A program made the position numbers and the translations under genes. Positions 1 to 6,117 of a stretch of DNA of 13,112 nucleotides are shown piece by piece. This stretch comes from Pseudomonadota bacterium. Its GTDB lineage: Bacteria; Myxococcota_A; Polyangia; Polyangiales; Polyangiaceae. Every line of letters begins with the position of its first letter. Positions within the stretch are counted from its first letter, which is position 1. The stretch is taken from the NCBI GenBank assembly GCA_023428245.1, contig JAEYYX010000075.1, forward strand, positions 1-13,112, in the 5' to 3' direction. Below the pieces are notes generated by a model, which saw only the letters and a list, made by a program, of their open reading frames with translations, was not told where the DNA came from and did not search any database.

Positions 1-31
1 GGGCCCCGCCGCCCCCGCCCCCCCCCCCCCC
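1..31. other. G/C low-complexity sequence at the window edge
   Basis: The first 31 bases contain only G and C, ending in a run of 14 C (18-31). The frame of the following sigma factor stays open through it, but would read as Gly/Ala/Pro residues unlike the start of an ECF sigma factor. It is probably a terminal sequencing or assembly artefact that replaces the real 5' end of the gene; this is an inference. Confidence 0.6.
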
Positions 32-559
32 GACGGCCTCGTGCGGATGGTCCAGCGTCGCTATCCGACGCTGGATGCGGGAGACGTGTACCAGCGCGCC
101 TCCCTCCGCGCCCTTGAGCGCTCTGAAGCCCTCCGTGAGCGGGAGCGAGTGGACGGTTGGATCAAACGGATCGTTGTGACCTCCGCGCTCGACTTGCTCC
201 GGGAGCGGCGCGGTGAGGTTTCGCTGCTTCCGGATCACGAAATCGAAGCTCCGCCGACTCCTGAGGGCGAGGTCTGCACTTGTTCCCTCACGCTCGTCAA
301 CTCCCTCCCTGAGTCCTACGAAGACATTCTCCGGCGCGTCGACATTGAAGGAGCGCGCCTTGGCGACGTCGCGGGGGATCTCCAGATCGCTACGGCGAAC
401 GCTGCCGTCCGTCTCCACCGCGCTCGCCGCGCGCTCCGGGACCGCGTGCGCTCCCACTGCGGCGTCGATACCATGGCTCAGTGTCTTACCTGCAGTTGTG
501 ACGAACGGGGCTGTTGTGACAAGAGCAGCGCCGAACGAAGCGGAGCGGAAGTGGAGTGA
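32..559 (+). CDS. ECF-type sigma-70 factor with C-terminal Cys-rich tail, 5'-truncated
   Basis: This is an alternative sigma factor that would direct RNA polymerase to a small regulon. Counting from the GTG at 41, residues about 3-58 look like region 2 (LDAGDVYQRASLRALER, then VDGWIKRIVVTSALDLLRER). Residues about 85-135 look like region 4 (LVNSLPESYEDILRRVDIEG, then the helix-turn-helix RLGDVAGDLQIATANAAVRL). The tail from Cys140 reads HCGVDTMAQCLTCSCDERGC and has cysteines at 140, 148, 151, 153, 158 and 159. Myxobacterial CorE-type (ECF44) factors carry such a tail and use it to sense metals without an anti-sigma factor; a metal-sensing role here is inferred. The usual 20-30 residues before the first helix are missing and the frame runs into a C homopolymer, so the true start lies outside. 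The GTG at 41 and ATG at 47 are probably internal codons. The stop overlaps the next small gene by 4 nt (GTGA). Confidence 0.75.
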   Translation, partial: DGLVRMVQRRYPTLDAGDVYQRASLRALERSEALRERERVDGWIKRIVVTSALDLLRERRGEVSLLPDHEIEAPPTPEGEVCTCSLTLVNSLPESYEDILRRVDIEGARLGDVAGDLQIATANAAVRLHRARRALRDRVRSHCGVDTMAQCLTCSCDERGCCDKSSAERSGAEVE

Positions 560-764
560 AGGAAGAGAAGACCTTCTCGAAGGGGGGCTCGACGAGTCCC
601 TCGGGGCTATCGAGTCGACGATCGGAAAGTGCGCGAAGCTTCAGCCGGGCACTTCGAGTCATACGCTCCTCACTCGTCGCCTGAAGGCACTTCGGAACGC
701 GTCGCCTGAAGGTACTTCGGATCGCTTCCAGACTATGATCTGGCGGGAGCTCGAAGTCGCGTAG
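556..764 (+). pseudogene. Small protein of the IEST..KC..HTLL..RR type, readable only with a frameshift
   Basis: A GTG at 556 overlaps the sigma factor stop (GTGA), with GGAG 10 nt upstream. In that frame translation gives VKEEKTFSKGG and then runs to a stop after 42 residues. In the neighbouring frame, from 582 on, a protein-like sequence follows: GGLDESLGAIESTIGKCAKL, then SSHTLLTRRLKAL, ending MIWRELEVA with a TAG at 762-764. The join falls in a run of six G (582-587), so one lost G or a -1 shift on G GGG GGC would give a continuous protein of about 69 residues. The second frame has no start codon of its own nearby. The sequence reminds me of small conserved proteins of unknown function with an IxSTIxKCxK...HTLLxRRxKALRxA pattern; I cannot confirm this without a search. 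It also holds a 25-bp tandem duplication (676-725). It may be a sequencing error, a pseudogene or a real frameshift gene. Confidence 0.5.
676..725 (+). repeat. 25-bp imperfect tandem duplication inside the small gene
   Basis: Positions 676-700 and 701-725 match at 23 of 25 bases; both begin GTCGCCTGAAGG and contain ACTTCGGA. The length is not a multiple of three, so the two copies are read in different frames. Copy 1 in frame gives RRLKALRNA. Copy 2, read in the phase of copy 1, would give RRLKVLRIA. Confidence 0.85.
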
Positions 765-828
765 ACGTCGAGGTTTGCGCGCGCGTCGGGAGCGACGCTG
801 AGTGCGTAGGGGGGCGTCTCGTCAGCGC

Positions 829-1275
829 TTAGGATTCTTCTGCTCCCAGGTGCTGCACGGGGAGGTCGAGCGCTCCGACGACGCAGTGGCGATGGCACTC
901 TTCGGGGGCTCGCTCGAAACAGGTGAGCGCAACGCGCTCGCCCTCGCGGAGCCATGCGCGAATCCTGTCGAGGGCCTCTTCGTTCTCCGGGAGCCACTCG
1001 CGCTCGTAGCGCTCGAAGAGCGCGTCGTAGTCGGCGCGTGTTTTCGCGCCCTTTCGCTTTGCAGAGGCAATACCGAGCTCGGGGATGTGTTCGTAGCGGA
1101 TGCCCTCGGCGCTCGAGCGCTCAGCGAGCGCCCGCTTTGCAAAGCCCTTCTTGCGGCTGTTCGGATTGGCTCGGAGGTCCGCGAGCAGGGTCACGCGGGC
1201 CTCTTTGAGGCGCGCGAAATACTCGTCCGGAGACCGGCCTTCATAGCCGATCGTGAAGAGCGCCCCTCGTGCCAT
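829..1275 (-). CDS. DUF488 family protein
   Basis: This 148-residue protein shows the usual DUF488 layout at its usual length. Near the N-terminus is FTIGYEGRSPDEYFARLK (7-24), then LLADLRANPNSRKKGF (30-45), YEHIPELG (61-68), and at the C-terminus RVALTCFERAPEECHRH (114-130) with Cys119, Cys127, His128, His130 and Cys131. The biochemical role of the family is not well settled; the conserved Arg, Cys and His residues suggest a nucleic-acid or nucleotide-related enzyme, which is only an inference. The start is supported by AAGGGA 5 nt before the ATG. The gene stands alone on the minus strand and is divergent from the MerR-type regulator, with 107 bp between them, so the regulator's dyad could also affect it. 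Confidence 0.85.
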   Translation of the reverse strand: MARGALFTIGYEGRSPDEYFARLKEARVTLLADLRANPNSRKKGFAKRALAERSSAEGIRYEHIPELGIASAKRKGAKTRADYDALFERYEREWLPENEEALDRIRAWLREGERVALTCFERAPEECHRHCVVGALDLPVQHLGAEES

Positions 1276-1344
1276 AGAGATCCCTTAGCGCAGGTCGGCC
1301 GCAGTGCCACGAACTCATCCGCTGTCTGGCGCGCGAATTTTCTC

Positions 1345-1375
1345 TTGACCCTCACGCGACGTGAGGTCCTACGCT
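1345..1375 (+). promoter_or_regulatory. MerR-type promoter with 19-bp spacer and perfect dyad operator
   Basis: TTGACC (1345-1350) is a good -35 box and TACGCT (1370-1375) a fair -10 box. They are 19 bp apart, the over-long spacing typical of promoters activated by MerR-family proteins. The spacer holds the perfect palindrome CCTCACG-CGA-CGTGAGG (1350-1366). The regulator's ATG at 1383 is only 7 nt past the -10 box and has no Shine-Dalgarno sequence, so the mRNA may be leaderless or nearly so. Autoregulation by the adjacent gene is inferred. Confidence 0.75.
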
Positions 1376-1382
1376 TCTCAGC

Positions 1383-1961
1383 ATGAACAAGGGCCGCACC
1401 TACCAAGTCAGAGAGGTCGCGCGCATCGCGGGTGTGTCCGTGCGTACACTCCATCACTACGACGAAATCGGGCTACTCAAACCCTCGAGCCGGACGGAGA
1501 AGGGCTACCGCCTGTACCGGGATCAGGATCTCTTGCGAACACAGCAGATCTTGATTGGTCGCGAGCTAGGCCTTTCTCTCGAAGAGATCCAGCGCTCTGT
1601 CGACGACCCGGATTTCGACCACCGAGCGGCCCTCGAGAAACAAAGGCAGGAGCTCTTGGAGCGAGCTGAGCGCACGAAAGCGATGCTTCGTGCGGTGGAT
1701 GAGGCTCTCCGAGCTCTCACCAAAGGAGGAGAAGAGAAAATGAATCAAGAGGAGCTGAAGGCGCTGTTTGAGGGCTTCGATCCGTCGAAATACGAAGACG
1801 AGGTCCAGGGGCGCTGGGGGAACACCGATGCCTATCGGGAATCGGCCCGCCGGACGAGCCAATATACGAGGGACGACTGGCAGCGCCCCGGGGCTCACGG
1901 CCTTTTGGATCACGGCCATTGCCCACCGGGCCGAAAGCTGAGGTTCTTGCCGCTCGTTTGA
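1383..1961 (+). CDS. MerR/TipA-type transcriptional regulator, ligand domain truncated
   Basis: The protein has 192 residues. Residues 7-75 form a clear MerR winged helix-turn-helix (YQVREVARIAGVSVRTLHHY, then KGYRLYRDQDL). A dimerisation coiled coil follows at about 80-112. From residue 120 a TipAS-type ligand domain begins (FDPSKYEDEVQGRWGNTDAY, then SARRTSQYTRDDWQR to 168). Full TipA-like proteins have about 250 residues. Here the homology stops at residue 168 and is replaced by 24 unrelated residues and a stop. Only about 160 bp remain before the next gene, so the rest of the domain is deleted rather than merely frameshifted. Family knowledge: TipAS binds thiopeptides and other multidrug ligands. 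This copy could still bind its operator but probably not its ligand. An internal ATG at 1740 has its own strong ribosome binding site. Confidence 0.8.
   Translation: MNKGRTYQVREVARIAGVSVRTLHHYDEIGLLKPSSRTEKGYRLYRDQDLLRTQQILIGRELGLSLEEIQRSVDDPDFDHRAALEKQRQELLERAERTKAMLRAVDEALRALTKGGEEKMNQEELKALFEGFDPSKYEDEVQGRWGNTDAYRESARRTSQYTRDDWQRPGAHGLLDHGHCPPGRKLRFLPLV
1723..1742 (+). promoter_or_regulatory. Internal ribosome binding site and in-frame ATG at the TipAS boundary
   Basis: AAAGGAGGAG (1722-1731 region, GGAGG at 1725-1729) lies 10 nt before the in-frame ATG at 1740, codon 120 of the regulator. It sits exactly where the DNA-binding and dimer parts end and the TipAS domain starts. In Streptomyces tipA the short TipAS protein is made from such an internal start. 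Here it would make only a 73-residue product with a partial domain. Confidence 0.6.
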
Positions 1962-1981
1962 CTGTTTCCGGTCCCCAATGT

Positions 1982-1997
1982 GCATGCAAATGGTTGC
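1982..1997. promoter_or_regulatory. Upstream ArsR-type operator candidate
   Basis: GCATGCAAATGGTTGC matches the perfect palindrome at 2021-2036 in 13 of 16 bases and has the same 6-4-6 layout, with a complete right half-site GGTTGC. It overlaps a possible -35 box TTGCCT (1994-1999) of the SRPBCC-arsR operon. The centre-to-centre distance between the two sites is 39 bp. Confidence 0.5.
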
Positions 1998-2020
1998 CTA
2001 TTTGGGCCGGGGGAGTATAT

Positions 2021-2036
2021 GCAACCAAAAGGTTGC
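2021..2036. promoter_or_regulatory. ArsR-type operator palindrome over the operon start
   Basis: GCAACC-AAAA-GGTTGC is a perfect inverted repeat with 6-bp arms, ending 6 nt before the ATG at 2043. It overlaps the 3' edge of a possible -10 box TATATG (2016-2021) and the likely transcription start. Binding by the ArsR-type protein encoded second in the operon would block transcription. The site is seen; the binding is inferred. Confidence 0.65.
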
Positions 2037-2042
2037 TGAATT

Positions 2043-2522
2043 ATGACGGACAAGATTGAAAAGACGACGATTCTGAAGGCGCCGCTCGCAAAGGTCTGGA
2101 GAGCGATCAGCGACTCGGAGGCCTTTGGAACCTGGTTTGGGATGAAGCTCGACGGGCCGTTTGTCGAGCGGCAGACGGTCTACGGCGCGATCGCAATGAC
2201 CCAGGTCGACGACGAGATCGCCAAGTATCAGGAGCCCTACGTCGGCGTGCGCTGTGAGCTACGGATCGAAAGGGTTGTTCCCCAACGGCTCTTCTCGTTC
2301 CGCTGGCACCCGGGGGGCGAGCCCGACGTTGGGCCGGATGCGCCGATGACCCTTGTGACCTTCGAAGTCGAAGAAGTCCCTGAGGGAACCCGCCTGACCA
2401 TCGTCGAGTCAGGCTTTGAGGCGATCCCCCTCGAGCGGCGCGCGAAAGCCTTTTCGGACAACGAAGGCGGCTGGGAAGCTCAGCTCTCGCTCATCGCGAA
2501 GTATCTCGCGCGAGAAAGCTGA
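2043..2522 (+). CDS. SRPBCC superfamily protein, AHSA1-like (START/Bet v 1 fold)
   Basis: This 159-residue cytoplasmic protein has the typical beginning of the family (KIEKTTILKAPLAKVWRAIS, residues 4-23, then EAFGTWFGMKLDGPF). The middle carries RIERVVPQRLFSFRWHPG and the C-terminus ends in a long helix (EGGWEAQLSLIAKYLARES). These features fit the Bet v 1/START fold with a hydrophobic ligand cavity. The ligand is unknown. The gene lies 3 nt before an ArsR-type regulator, an arrangement that is very common for this family and points to co-regulation. Two palindromic sites lie in its promoter region. The start at 2043 is the first ATG after the palindrome and agrees with the family's length. 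Confidence 0.88.
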   Translation: MTDKIEKTTILKAPLAKVWRAISDSEAFGTWFGMKLDGPFVERQTVYGAIAMTQVDDEIAKYQEPYVGVRCELRIERVVPQRLFSFRWHPGGEPDVGPDAPMTLVTFEVEEVPEGTRLTIVESGFEAIPLERRAKAFSDNEGGWEAQLSLIAKYLARES

Positions 2523-2525
2523 CCC

Positions 2526-2846
2526 GTGGCGACTCGCCTCACCGCATCTGCGCCCGTCTTTGCGGCGCTCGGCGATCCCCAGCGGATCCTTTTGGTCTCC
2601 CGTCTCAGTCAGAACGGACCGATGTCCGTGGCGCGTTTGACCGAAGGAACTGGCATCACGCGCCAAGCCGTGACGAAGCATCTGCGGGTCCTCGAAGGGG
2701 CCGGCCTCACGCGCTCCGAGAAGTCCGGCCGCGAGACGATCTGGACCCTCGATCAGCGCCCCCTCGACAGGGCTCGTGAGCACCTCGACAGCATCTCACG
2801 GCGATGGGATGCAGCGATCGAGCGCCTTCGCGCCTTCGTCGAATGA
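2526..2846 (+). CDS. ArsR family transcriptional regulator
   Basis: This 106-residue winged helix-turn-helix protein starts at a GTG 3 nt after the stop of the SRPBCC gene. Residues 10-25 (PVFAALGDPQRILLVS) match the first helices of ArsR proteins. The recognition helix is ITRQAVTKHLRVLEGAGL (44-61), and the wing is RSEKSGRETIWTL (63-75). The metal-binding cysteine motif of classic ArsR/SmtB sensors is absent, and there is no cysteine at all, so it is probably not a thiolate metal sensor. It most likely represses its own operon through the palindromes at 1982-1997 and 2021-2036. No other promoter is needed. Confidence 0.9.
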   Translation: MATRLTASAPVFAALGDPQRILLVSRLSQNGPMSVARLTEGTGITRQAVTKHLRVLEGAGLTRSEKSGRETIWTLDQRPLDRAREHLDSISRRWDAAIERLRAFVE

Positions 2847-3201
2847 GAAACGCGAAGATCTCCGAGCCGGCGCGCGAAAGCTCTTGAATTTTGCTAGCGG
2901 CAGAGCCGCGGGAGCGCTCCGAAGCGTCATTTCAAGCAACATTTGCGCGAGCAAAACACCCGGACAGGGCCTCTCGCAAGGGAGAGCTGTCAGCTTTTTC
3001 GGACGTGCGTTCTTGGGAACAAAGAGCCTTCACTGTCCATTGGGTTGAAGGCAGTATGCTGGCCGTGGGTAGAGCTTTTGAGCGCGAGACCGAGCAGCCA
3101 TCCTGTGAATCGGTCTCCCGTTGTGAGCGCCGCCGCCTTGAACTCGCCGCTTCTTCCGGAGTGAGCGCTGAGCGGTGCTTGGGGCCAGGGGAGGGGACTG
3201 A
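2847..3201. other. 355-bp gene-free leader before the Mrp operon
   Basis: No convincing gene is seen; the open frames across it have no family-like sequence. A possible -10 box TATGCT lies at 3055-3060, but there is no good -35 box, so the promoter call is weak. Small inverted repeats occur: CTCTC-N6-GAGAG near 2981-2996, TTTGC-GCGA-GCAAA at 2942-2955, and a stronger stem-loop at 3086-3117. GTGAGCGC occurs twice (3123-3130, 3161-3168). The Mrp start codon is preceded by GAGGGG. Confidence 0.5.
3086..3117 (+). promoter_or_regulatory. Stem-loop in the Mrp leader
   Basis: GAGACCGA (3086-3093) and TCGGTCTC (3110-3117) are perfect 8-bp inverted arms around a 16-nt loop, 84 nt before the mrpA start codon. 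There is no T-run after it, so it is not a standard terminator. It could be an operator or part of a structured leader. Confidence 0.4.
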
Positions 3202-6117
3202 GTGATCTTACTGGTTCTCCTGCTCTTACCCTTTGTCGGCGCGCTGGTGACGTCCGTCTTGCCGACGCGCGCGCGCAACCTGCTCTCAATCTTCGCCGGG
3301 CTTGTCGCGGCCGCCGCTGCGTTCCTCGTGGTCAGCCTGTTCCCCGTCGTGCGCGACGGCGGAGTCATCGGTCATGCGCTGCCTTGGGTGCCCTCCGTGG
3401 GGCTCGATCTTGTGCTGCGCATGGACGGGCTCGCGTGGATGTTCTCGGTCGTCGTGACCGTGGTCGGCGCGCTCGTCTGTCTCTATGCGCGTTATTACAT
3501 GTCGCCGGAAGATCCGGTTGCGCGATTTTTTTCGTTCTTTCTTGCGTTCATGGGGGCGATGCTCGGCGTCGTCCTCTCAGGGAATCTGATCCAGCTCGTC
3601 GTCTTCTGGGAGATGACGAGCATCTTCTCGTTCCTTCTGATCGCCTATTGGCATCATCGGAAAGACGCACAGCGCGGAGCGATGATGGCGCTCACGGTGA
3701 CGGGGGCGGGAGGTCTCGCCCTGCTCGCTGGTGTGATCATTCTCGGGCAGATCGTCGGGAGTTATGAGCTCGACGTTGTCCTGAGCTCGGGCGAGGTGGT
3801 CCGGGAGGATGTTCTCTATCCCGCGGCGCTCATCCTGATCTTGATCGGCGCCCTGACGAAGAGCGCTCAGTTTCCGTTCCATTTCTGGCTTCCCCGAGCG
3901 ATGGCAGCTCCGACCCCGGTGTCCGCCTATCTCCACTCTGCGACCATGGTCAAAGCCGGCGTGTTCCTCTTGGCGCGGCTCTGGCCCGTCTTGAGCGGGA
4001 CAACCCTCTGGTTTTCGATCGTGAGCGGGGCCGGGCTCATCACGCTTCTGCTCGGCGCTTACGTCGCCATGTTCCAACATGACCTGAAGCGGGTGCTCGC
4101 CTATTCGACAATCAGCCACCTCGGGCTCATCACGCTGCTCTTCGGTCTGAACAGCAAACTCGCCGCCGTCGCTGGCGTCTTCCACATCATGAACCACGCG
4201 ACCTTCAAGGCGTCGCTCTTCATGGCGGCGGGGGTCGTCGACCACGAGACGGGCACCCGGGACATTCGCCGGCTGAACGGACTCTGGCGCTTCATGCCGC
4301 GGACCGGAACTCTCGCGCTCGTGGCGAGCGGGGCGATGGCTGGAGTGCCGCTCTTGAACGGTTTCCTCTCCAAGGAGATGTTTTTCGCGGAAACGGTGCT
4401 GTTGCACGTGAGCCCGTCAGTGAAGATAGGTCTTCCGATCTTGGCGACGATCGCGGCGATGTTCGCCGTCATTTATTCCCTCCGCTTCGGTTACGACATC
4501 TTCTTCGGGCCGCCGTCGACGGATCTGCCCCGAGCTCCGGAAGAGCCGCCCCGCTGGATGCTCGCCCCGATTGAGTTCTTGGTCGTGGCTTGTGTTGTCG
4601 TCGGGGTAGCGCCAGCGATCTCGATTGGGCCGTTTCTGGCCGCGGCTGCGCGCCCTGTAGTCGGAGGCGAGCTCCCCGAATACAGCCTGTCGATTTGGCA
4701 CGGCTTCAGCATGCCGCTCATCATGAGCATCGTCGCCATCGTGGGCGGGGTGCTCGGTTATCTCTGGCTGCGCTCGTACCAGGAGCGCGGACTCTTGCAG
4801 AATCCGCCATTTCTTCGTGCCTTGAATGGTCGAAAGCTGTTCGAGGCCGGCCTGATCTTTGCGACCAAGGGTTCCCGCTGGGCTCTGCGAGTGTTTGGAA
4901 CCCGTCGTCTGCAGACCCAGATGTTCACGATCATCGCCTCGGCGCTGGTCCTGGGGTTCCTTGCCTCCCGTGACGTGCCTTTGGTCTGGGGAGAGCGGGA
5001 GCGTTTGCCGGCTTCGCCCGCCTTCGCGATCTTATGGATGATCGGCGGTGCCTGTGCGCTCGGAGCCGCTGGGTTTGCGAAGTATCATCGTCTTGTCGCG
5101 ATCACCCTCGTGGGCGGGGCGGGTCTCGTTACCTGCGTCACGTTCATGTGGTTCTCTGCCCCGGACGTCGCGCTTACGCAGATCGTCGTCGAGGTGATCA
5201 CGACGACCCTGTTCCTACTTGGGCTCCGCTGGCTTCCGATGCGAAAGGAAGAGATCCGAGATAGGATCAGGGTGCGCGATCACGCCCGCCGGACGCGCGA
5301 TTTCATGCTGGCAGTGGGGGCAGGAGCGGGACTCGCGGCGCTGTCCTACGCGATGCTTACGCGTCCTGCTCCTTTCAGCATCGCACCGTTCTTCCTGAGT
5401 CGGGCGCTGCCAGAAGGGGGAGGAACGAACGTCGTGAACGTGATGCTCGTCGACTTCCGGGCCTTCGATACGATCGGAGAAATCACCGTGCTCTGCGCCG
5501 TGGCGCTCACGGTCTTCGCACTCCTCCGGCGTTTCCGCCCCCCGGTCGAGAGCGTTGAGTCCCCGAAGCAACAGCGCCTCCTACCGGCCGACATCGTCAC
5601 CGATCTCGTCAAGCCGCGGACCGCCGCGGACGCGGCTCGTGGCTACCTGATGGTGCCCGCGGTGATCACGCGCTTGCTTCTGCCTGTGTCGCTCGTCGTC
5701 GCGATGCACTTCTTTTTGCGTGGCCACAACGAGCCGGGCGGTGGCTTCGTCGCAGGGCTCATCGTCACGATCGCCATGGTCATGCAGTACATCACCTCCG
5801 GTACGCTGTGGGTCGAAGGCAACACAAGGATCCGCCCGGTACGCTGGCTCGGATTTGGCCTACTGGCCGCCGCCATGACCGGGCTCGGTGCTACTTTTGT
5901 CGGCTTTCCTTTCCTCACGAGCCACACGGCCCACGTCACGCTGCCTCTCGTCGGTGAGGTCCATTTCCCGAGCGCTGCCTTCTTCGATCTCGGCGTGTTC
6001 GCTGTTGTCGTCGGTTCGACCCTGCTCATTTTGACCGCCCTCGCTCACCAATCCATCCGTGTTCACGGACAACAAAGGCGGAGCGCCGCTTCGACGTTGC
6101 CGAGGAGGCCCGAGTAA
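3202..6117 (+). CDS. mrpA: Mrp Na+/H+ antiporter, fused subunits A and B
   Basis: This is the large membrane subunit of the Mrp (Mnh/Pha) complex, which exchanges cytoplasmic Na+ (or K+) for protons. It has 971 residues. The NuoL-like antiporter part covers about 65-430, with WEMTSIFSFLLIAYW (136-150, Glu137), LTKSAQFPFHFWLPRAMAAP (218-237, Lys220) and TMVKAGVFLL (248-257, Lys251), the family's proton-path residues. The MrpA-specific C-part follows, with MWFSAPDVALTQIVVEV (649-665) and GGTNVVNVMLVDFRAFDTIG (740-759). Residues about 810-955 are a complete MrpB domain (FFLRGHNEPGGGFVAGLIVT, 837-856). Such A/B fusions are known in the PhaAB type, and no separate mrpB is present. The start is a GTG with GAGGGG upstream. 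The stop overlaps the mrpC start by 1 nt (TAATG). Confidence 0.95.
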   Translation: MILLVLLLLPFVGALVTSVLPTRARNLLSIFAGLVAAAAAFLVVSLFPVVRDGGVIGHALPWVPSVGLDLVLRMDGLAWMFSVVVTVVGALVCLYARYYMSPEDPVARFFSFFLAFMGAMLGVVLSGNLIQLVVFWEMTSIFSFLLIAYWHHRKDAQRGAMMALTVTGAGGLALLAGVIILGQIVGSYELDVVLSSGEVVREDVLYPAALILILIGALTKSAQFPFHFWLPRAMAAPTPVSAYLHSATMVKAGVFLLARLWPVLSGTTLWFSIVSGAGLITLLLGAYVAMFQHDLKRVLAYSTISHLGLITLLFGLNSKLAAVAGVFHIMNHATFKASLFMAAGVVDHETGTRDIRRLNGLWRFMPRTGTLALVASGAMAGVPLLNGFLSKEMFFAETVLLHVSPSVKIGLPILATIAAMFAVIYSLRFGYDIFFGPPSTDLPRAPEEPPRWMLAPIEFLVVACVVVGVAPAISIGPFLAAAARPVVGGELPEYSLSIWHGFSMPLIMSIVAIVGGVLGYLWLRSYQERGLLQNPPFLRALNGRKLFEAGLIFATKGSRWALRVFGTRRLQTQMFTIIASALVLGFLASRDVPLVWGERERLPASPAFAILWMIGGACALGAAGFAKYHRLVAITLVGGAGLVTCVTFMWFSAPDVALTQIVVEVITTTLFLLGLRWLPMRKEEIRDRIRVRDHARRTRDFMLAVGAGAGLAALSYAMLTRPAPFSIAPFFLSRALPEGGGTNVVNVMLVDFRAFDTIGEITVLCAVALTVFALLRRFRPPVESVESPKQQRLLPADIVTDLVKPRTAADAARGYLMVPAVITRLLLPVSLVVAMHFFLRGHNEPGGGFVAGLIVTIAMVMQYITSGTLWVEGNTRIRPVRWLGFGLLAAAMTGLGATFVGFPFLTSHTAHVTLPLVGEVHFPSAAFFDLGVFAVVVGSTLLILTALAHQSIRVHGQQRRSAASTLPRRPE

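Noticed and set aside
802..1386. A 194-residue plus-strand frame opposite the DUF488 gene
   Set aside because: The minus-strand protein carries clear DUF488 motifs. The plus frame is its shadow and would also run through the MerR promoter.
2975..3000. CTCTC-N6-GAGAG followed by CAGCTTTTT as a terminator for the arsR operon
   Set aside because: The stem has only five pairs and the T-run is about 10 nt after it, so a standard intrinsic terminator is not supported.
2891..3205. A 104-residue frame ending at the mrpA start with a GTGA overlap
   Set aside because: The overlap looks attractive, but there is no ribosome binding site for its start, the composition is not protein-like, and the stem-loop region runs through it.
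3577..4407. A 276-residue open frame on the minus strand inside mrpA
   Set aside because: Low-complexity, highly charged translation (many Glu, Arg, His) with no family-like motif. It is the antisense shadow of a well-supported gene in GC-rich DNA.
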